From: Candidatus Roizmanbacteria bacterium RIFCSPHIGHO2_02_FULL_40_13b
GTDB lineage: Bacteria; Patescibacteriota; Microgenomatia; UBA1406; HO2-37-13b
DNA length: 37,822 nt
Assembly (NCBI GenBank): GCA_001789445.1
Contig: MFZQ01000005.1
Coordinates: 1-37,822 of the forward strand
Reading direction: 5' to 3'
The notes under the pieces are model-generated. The model did no database searches, was not told where the DNA came from, and saw only the letters and a list, made by a program, of their open reading frames with translations. The first letter of the stretch is position 1; the number at the start of each line of letters is the position of its first letter. A program made the translations under genes and the position numbers. Of the stretch, positions 35,226 through 37,822 are shown one piece after another.

Positions 35226-37016
35226 ATGACGCATCAAGAATTACGCACTTTGTGGACCTCCTTTTGGGAAAAAAAAGCGCATAAGTTAGTTTCTCCGGCC
35301 CCTCTTGTCTTGCAAAATGACCCGACGACTCTCTTTACGAGTTCCGGAATGCAACCACTCATCCCCTATTTGAATGGAGAAGCACATCCATTAGGTAAGA
35401 AACTGTACAACATCCAGCTTTGTTTTCGAGCAGTGGATATTGATGAAGTTGGAAACAATCGACATACAACTTTTTTTGAAATGATGGGAAATTGGTCACT
35501 TGGAGATTATTTTAAAGAGGAACAGCTAGGATGGATATGGGAATTCTTTACACAGGAGCTCAAGCTTCCAAAAGAAAAACTGTATGTCTCAGTATTCGAG
35601 GGTGAAGGGGAAGTCTTTGCAGATCATGAATCTGTAAAGATCTGGAAAAAACTTGGAGTTGCTGATGATCACATTCATTTTTATGGTAGTGACAAGAACT
35701 GGTGGTCGCGGTCGGGACCTCCTAACAAAATGCCAGTGGGAGAGATTGGAGGACCGGATAGTGAAGTATTTTACGACTTTGGAGAAGATTTGAAAATACA
35801 TGAGAATTCTCCATTCAAAGAAAAAGAATGCCATCCAAACTGTGATTGCGGACGGTTTTTGGAAATAGGAAACTCTGTTTTTATTCAATACAAGAAGTCT
35901 GCAAATGGATCGCTTACAGAGCTCCCGCAAAAAAATGTCGATTATGGTGGAGGACTCGAGCGAATACTTGCCGCAGTTAATAACGATCCAGATATTTTCA
36001 AGACAGATGTATTTAGTTCGATTATTCGAATAATCGAAGTGGAAACCGGGATTTCATATGACAAATCAGAAAAAAAAGCTGAAATGAGAGTTATTGCTGA
36101 TCATATGAAGGCAGCTGTTTTTATGATAGTTTCGGGAGTCATACCATCAAACAAGGAACAAGGGTATATGCTTCGTAGGCTTCTTCGTCGAGCGGCGATT
36201 AAAACACGAAGTGTATCGGGTGATCTACCTGTAAAACTATTTATTTCAGTTGGAAATGCTGTACTAACAATCTATGACGGTTACGACGGAATAAATAAAA
36301 AAGAACAAGAGACCCTTGTTGCATCAGTTATTTCAAATGAAATGAACAAATTTTCACAAAGTCTAGATAATGGTCTTAAATACTTTAATAAGTATGAAAA
36401 AGTTGATGAAAAAATCGCATTTGATTTATTTCAAAACTTTGGTTTTCCATTTGAAGTAACGCAAGAGCTGGTTGAGGAAAAAGGCTATTCTCTTGATCCA
36501 ACTCGATTTAATGAACACTATGAATCACATAAGAATCAGTCGCGTACTGCCTCTGCAGGAACGTTCAAAGGTGGACTTGCAGATCAGTCCGAGCAGGTTT
36601 TGAAGTATCATACCGCCACACATTTGCTTCATCAGGCGCTTCGGGATGTATTGGGACCATCAGTTCGGCAAGAAGGATCAAATATTACCGGAGAACGATT
36701 ACGATTTGATTTCTTTGTCGATAAAAAGCCCGATACTGATGCATTCAAAAAAGTTGAACAGATTATAAATGAAAAGATTGCGGAAAAACTTTCGGTTGAG
36801 TGTAAGATTCTACCTAAAAAAGAAGCGGAAAAGATCGGTGCACTTTATTTCTTCAAAGAAAAGTATGGGGATGAAGTAAAAGTATATTTTGTGGGCGACT
36901 ACTCAAAAGAATTTTGTGGCGGTCCTCATGTACAAAATACCGGGGAAATTGGTAGTATAAAGATAACGAAAGTAAAAAAAATTGGCTCAAATTTAATGAG
37001 AATCTATGCGCAATAA
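35226..37016 (+). CDS. alaS: Alanyl-tRNA synthetase, short form without C-Ala region
   Basis: FTSSGMQPLIPYLNGEAHPLGKKLYNIQLCFRAVDIDEVGNNRHTTFFEMMGNWSLGDYF; editing-domain HTATHLLHQAL and FCGGPH. Confidence 0.96.
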   Translation: MTHQELRTLWTSFWEKKAHKLVSPAPLVLQNDPTTLFTSSGMQPLIPYLNGEAHPLGKKLYNIQLCFRAVDIDEVGNNRHTTFFEMMGNWSLGDYFKEEQLGWIWEFFTQELKLPKEKLYVSVFEGEGEVFADHESVKIWKKLGVADDHIHFYGSDKNWWSRSGPPNKMPVGEIGGPDSEVFYDFGEDLKIHENSPFKEKECHPNCDCGRFLEIGNSVFIQYKKSANGSLTELPQKNVDYGGGLERILAAVNNDPDIFKTDVFSSIIRIIEVETGISYDKSEKKAEMRVIADHMKAAVFMIVSGVIPSNKEQGYMLRRLLRRAAIKTRSVSGDLPVKLFISVGNAVLTIYDGYDGINKKEQETLVASVISNEMNKFSQSLDNGLKYFNKYEKVDEKIAFDLFQNFGFPFEVTQELVEEKGYSLDPTRFNEHYESHKNQSRTASAGTFKGGLADQSEQVLKYHTATHLLHQALRDVLGPSVRQEGSNITGERLRFDFFVDKKPDTDAFKKVEQIINEKIAEKLSVECKILPKKEAEKIGALYFFKEKYGDEVKVYFVGDYSKEFCGGPHVQNTGEIGSIKITKVKKIGSNLMRIYAQ

Positions 37017-37822
37017 ACTTATCGAAAAACTCACTACGCAGTTTCCTCGTCTAAAAGATCAGAGATTTGTACTTAAAACTGGTGCAACAAGTATCATCAT
37101 TACATTTTTAGTCTTGTTTTATATTTTTATATTACATGGCCTTCCCAATCCAAAAGGTTTACAAAACTACAAAATCATTCCTGTTTCAACACAAATTCTT
37201 GATCGAAAGGGGAGACTTTTGTACGAGATTTTTCGTGAACAAAATAGAACGCCTGTTAAGATAAAAGAGCTGCCAGATTACGTAAAAAACTCGACTATTG
37301 CAATTGAAGATAAGGATTTTTACCGGCATGGCGGAATCTCAATAATTGGAGGCATGATTCGCGCATTTAAAGATACACTTTTACTAAATAAAGGAGTTCA
37401 GGGAGGTTCAACGATTACCCAACAACTTGTAAAGTCTGCACTCTTAACACCCGAACGAACAATTCAACGAAAAGTTCGTGAAGTGGTACTTGCTATTTGG
37501 GCTGAACAGATTCTTTCAAAAGATGAAATTCTGGAGCTTTATTTAAATCAAGTTCCGTATGGGGGAGTCTCATACGGAATTGAGGAAGCGGCGCGCACCT
37601 ATTTTGGAAAACACGCAGCCCAGCTCACACTTTCACAAGCTTCTTTTTTGGCAGGTATGCCACAAGCTCCTAGCCTGTATTCTCCCTATACAAATCCTGA
37701 TGGTGTAAAGAGACGACAAGCAGAAGTACTTAAAAGCATGACAGAACAGGATTTCATAACTGAAAAAGAGCGTCAGAATGCGTACAAGGAAAAACTTTCT
37801 ATCTTGCCACCCAAAAAAACCA
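37006..37822 (+). CDS. Second class A penicillin-binding protein, truncated by window end
   Basis: MRNKLIEKLTTQFPRLKDQRF...; STIAIEDKDFYRHGGISIIGGMIRAFKDTLLLNKGVQGGSTITQQLVKSALLTPERTIQRKVREVVLAIWAEQ; open at window end. Confidence 0.93.
   Translation, partial: MRNKLIEKLTTQFPRLKDQRFVLKTGATSIIITFLVLFYIFILHGLPNPKGLQNYKIIPVSTQILDRKGRLLYEIFREQNRTPVKIKELPDYVKNSTIAIEDKDFYRHGGISIIGGMIRAFKDTLLLNKGVQGGSTITQQLVKSALLTPERTIQRKVREVVLAIWAEQILSKDEILELYLNQVPYGGVSYGIEEAARTYFGKHAAQLTLSQASFLAGMPQAPSLYSPYTNPDGVKRRQAEVLKSMTEQDFITEKERQNAYKEKLSILPPKKT

Noticed and set aside
1-37822. Global genetic code 25 or code 4 (UGA as sense codon genome-wide)
   Set aside because: Many ORFs of 200-1286 aa contain no in-frame TGA and rplO appears to terminate at TGA; only one in-frame TGA with homology on both sides was found, so global reassignment is not supported here.
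1-37822. CRISPR arrays, rRNA or tRNA genes
   Set aside because: No regularly spaced repeats, no rRNA-like sequence and no convincing tRNA cloverleaf with CCA/T-loop signature seen on either strand; the 544-606 cloverleaf lacks tRNA landmarks.

Overview
This 37.8 kb window looks like a Candidate Phyla Radiation (Patescibacteria, probably Microgenomates-like) chromosome; the lineage is inferred from gene content and not tested. Bases 1-16568 carry the tail of tuf and a long S10/spc/alpha ribosomal superoperon (rpsJ to rpsI, with secY, adk, map, infA and rpoA). Bases 16600-25104 carry an XRE-HTH/DUF3800 pair, a small orphan gene, and two giant adjacent genes: a MoxR/CbbQ-like AAA+ ATPase and a fused transglutaminase + VWA protein. 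Bases 25105-37822 carry a small direct-repeat-flanked cassette and then a cell-envelope block (VanW-like, solute-binding protein, ASKHA/baseplate-J-like, sortase, two PBP1-type genes, secreted proteins) plus alaS. Main second-look items: (1) an in-frame TGA in rplB exactly where L2 has a conserved Gly (HPHGGGE-[UGA]-KTG), in a window that otherwise almost never uses TGA as a stop; (2) the AAA+/transglutaminase-VWA two-gene module with degenerate Walker motifs; (3) a 776-bp cassette with two small ORFs, flanked by 59-bp direct repeats that duplicate the 3' end of the VanW gene; (4) a perfect zero-linker cloverleaf palindrome and a compact attenuator-like leader between rpsJ and rplC; (5) rpsS relocated to between rpsN and rpsH; (6) an adk fused to a second P-loop kinase-like domain. 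All calls are from manual reading; no searches were run.
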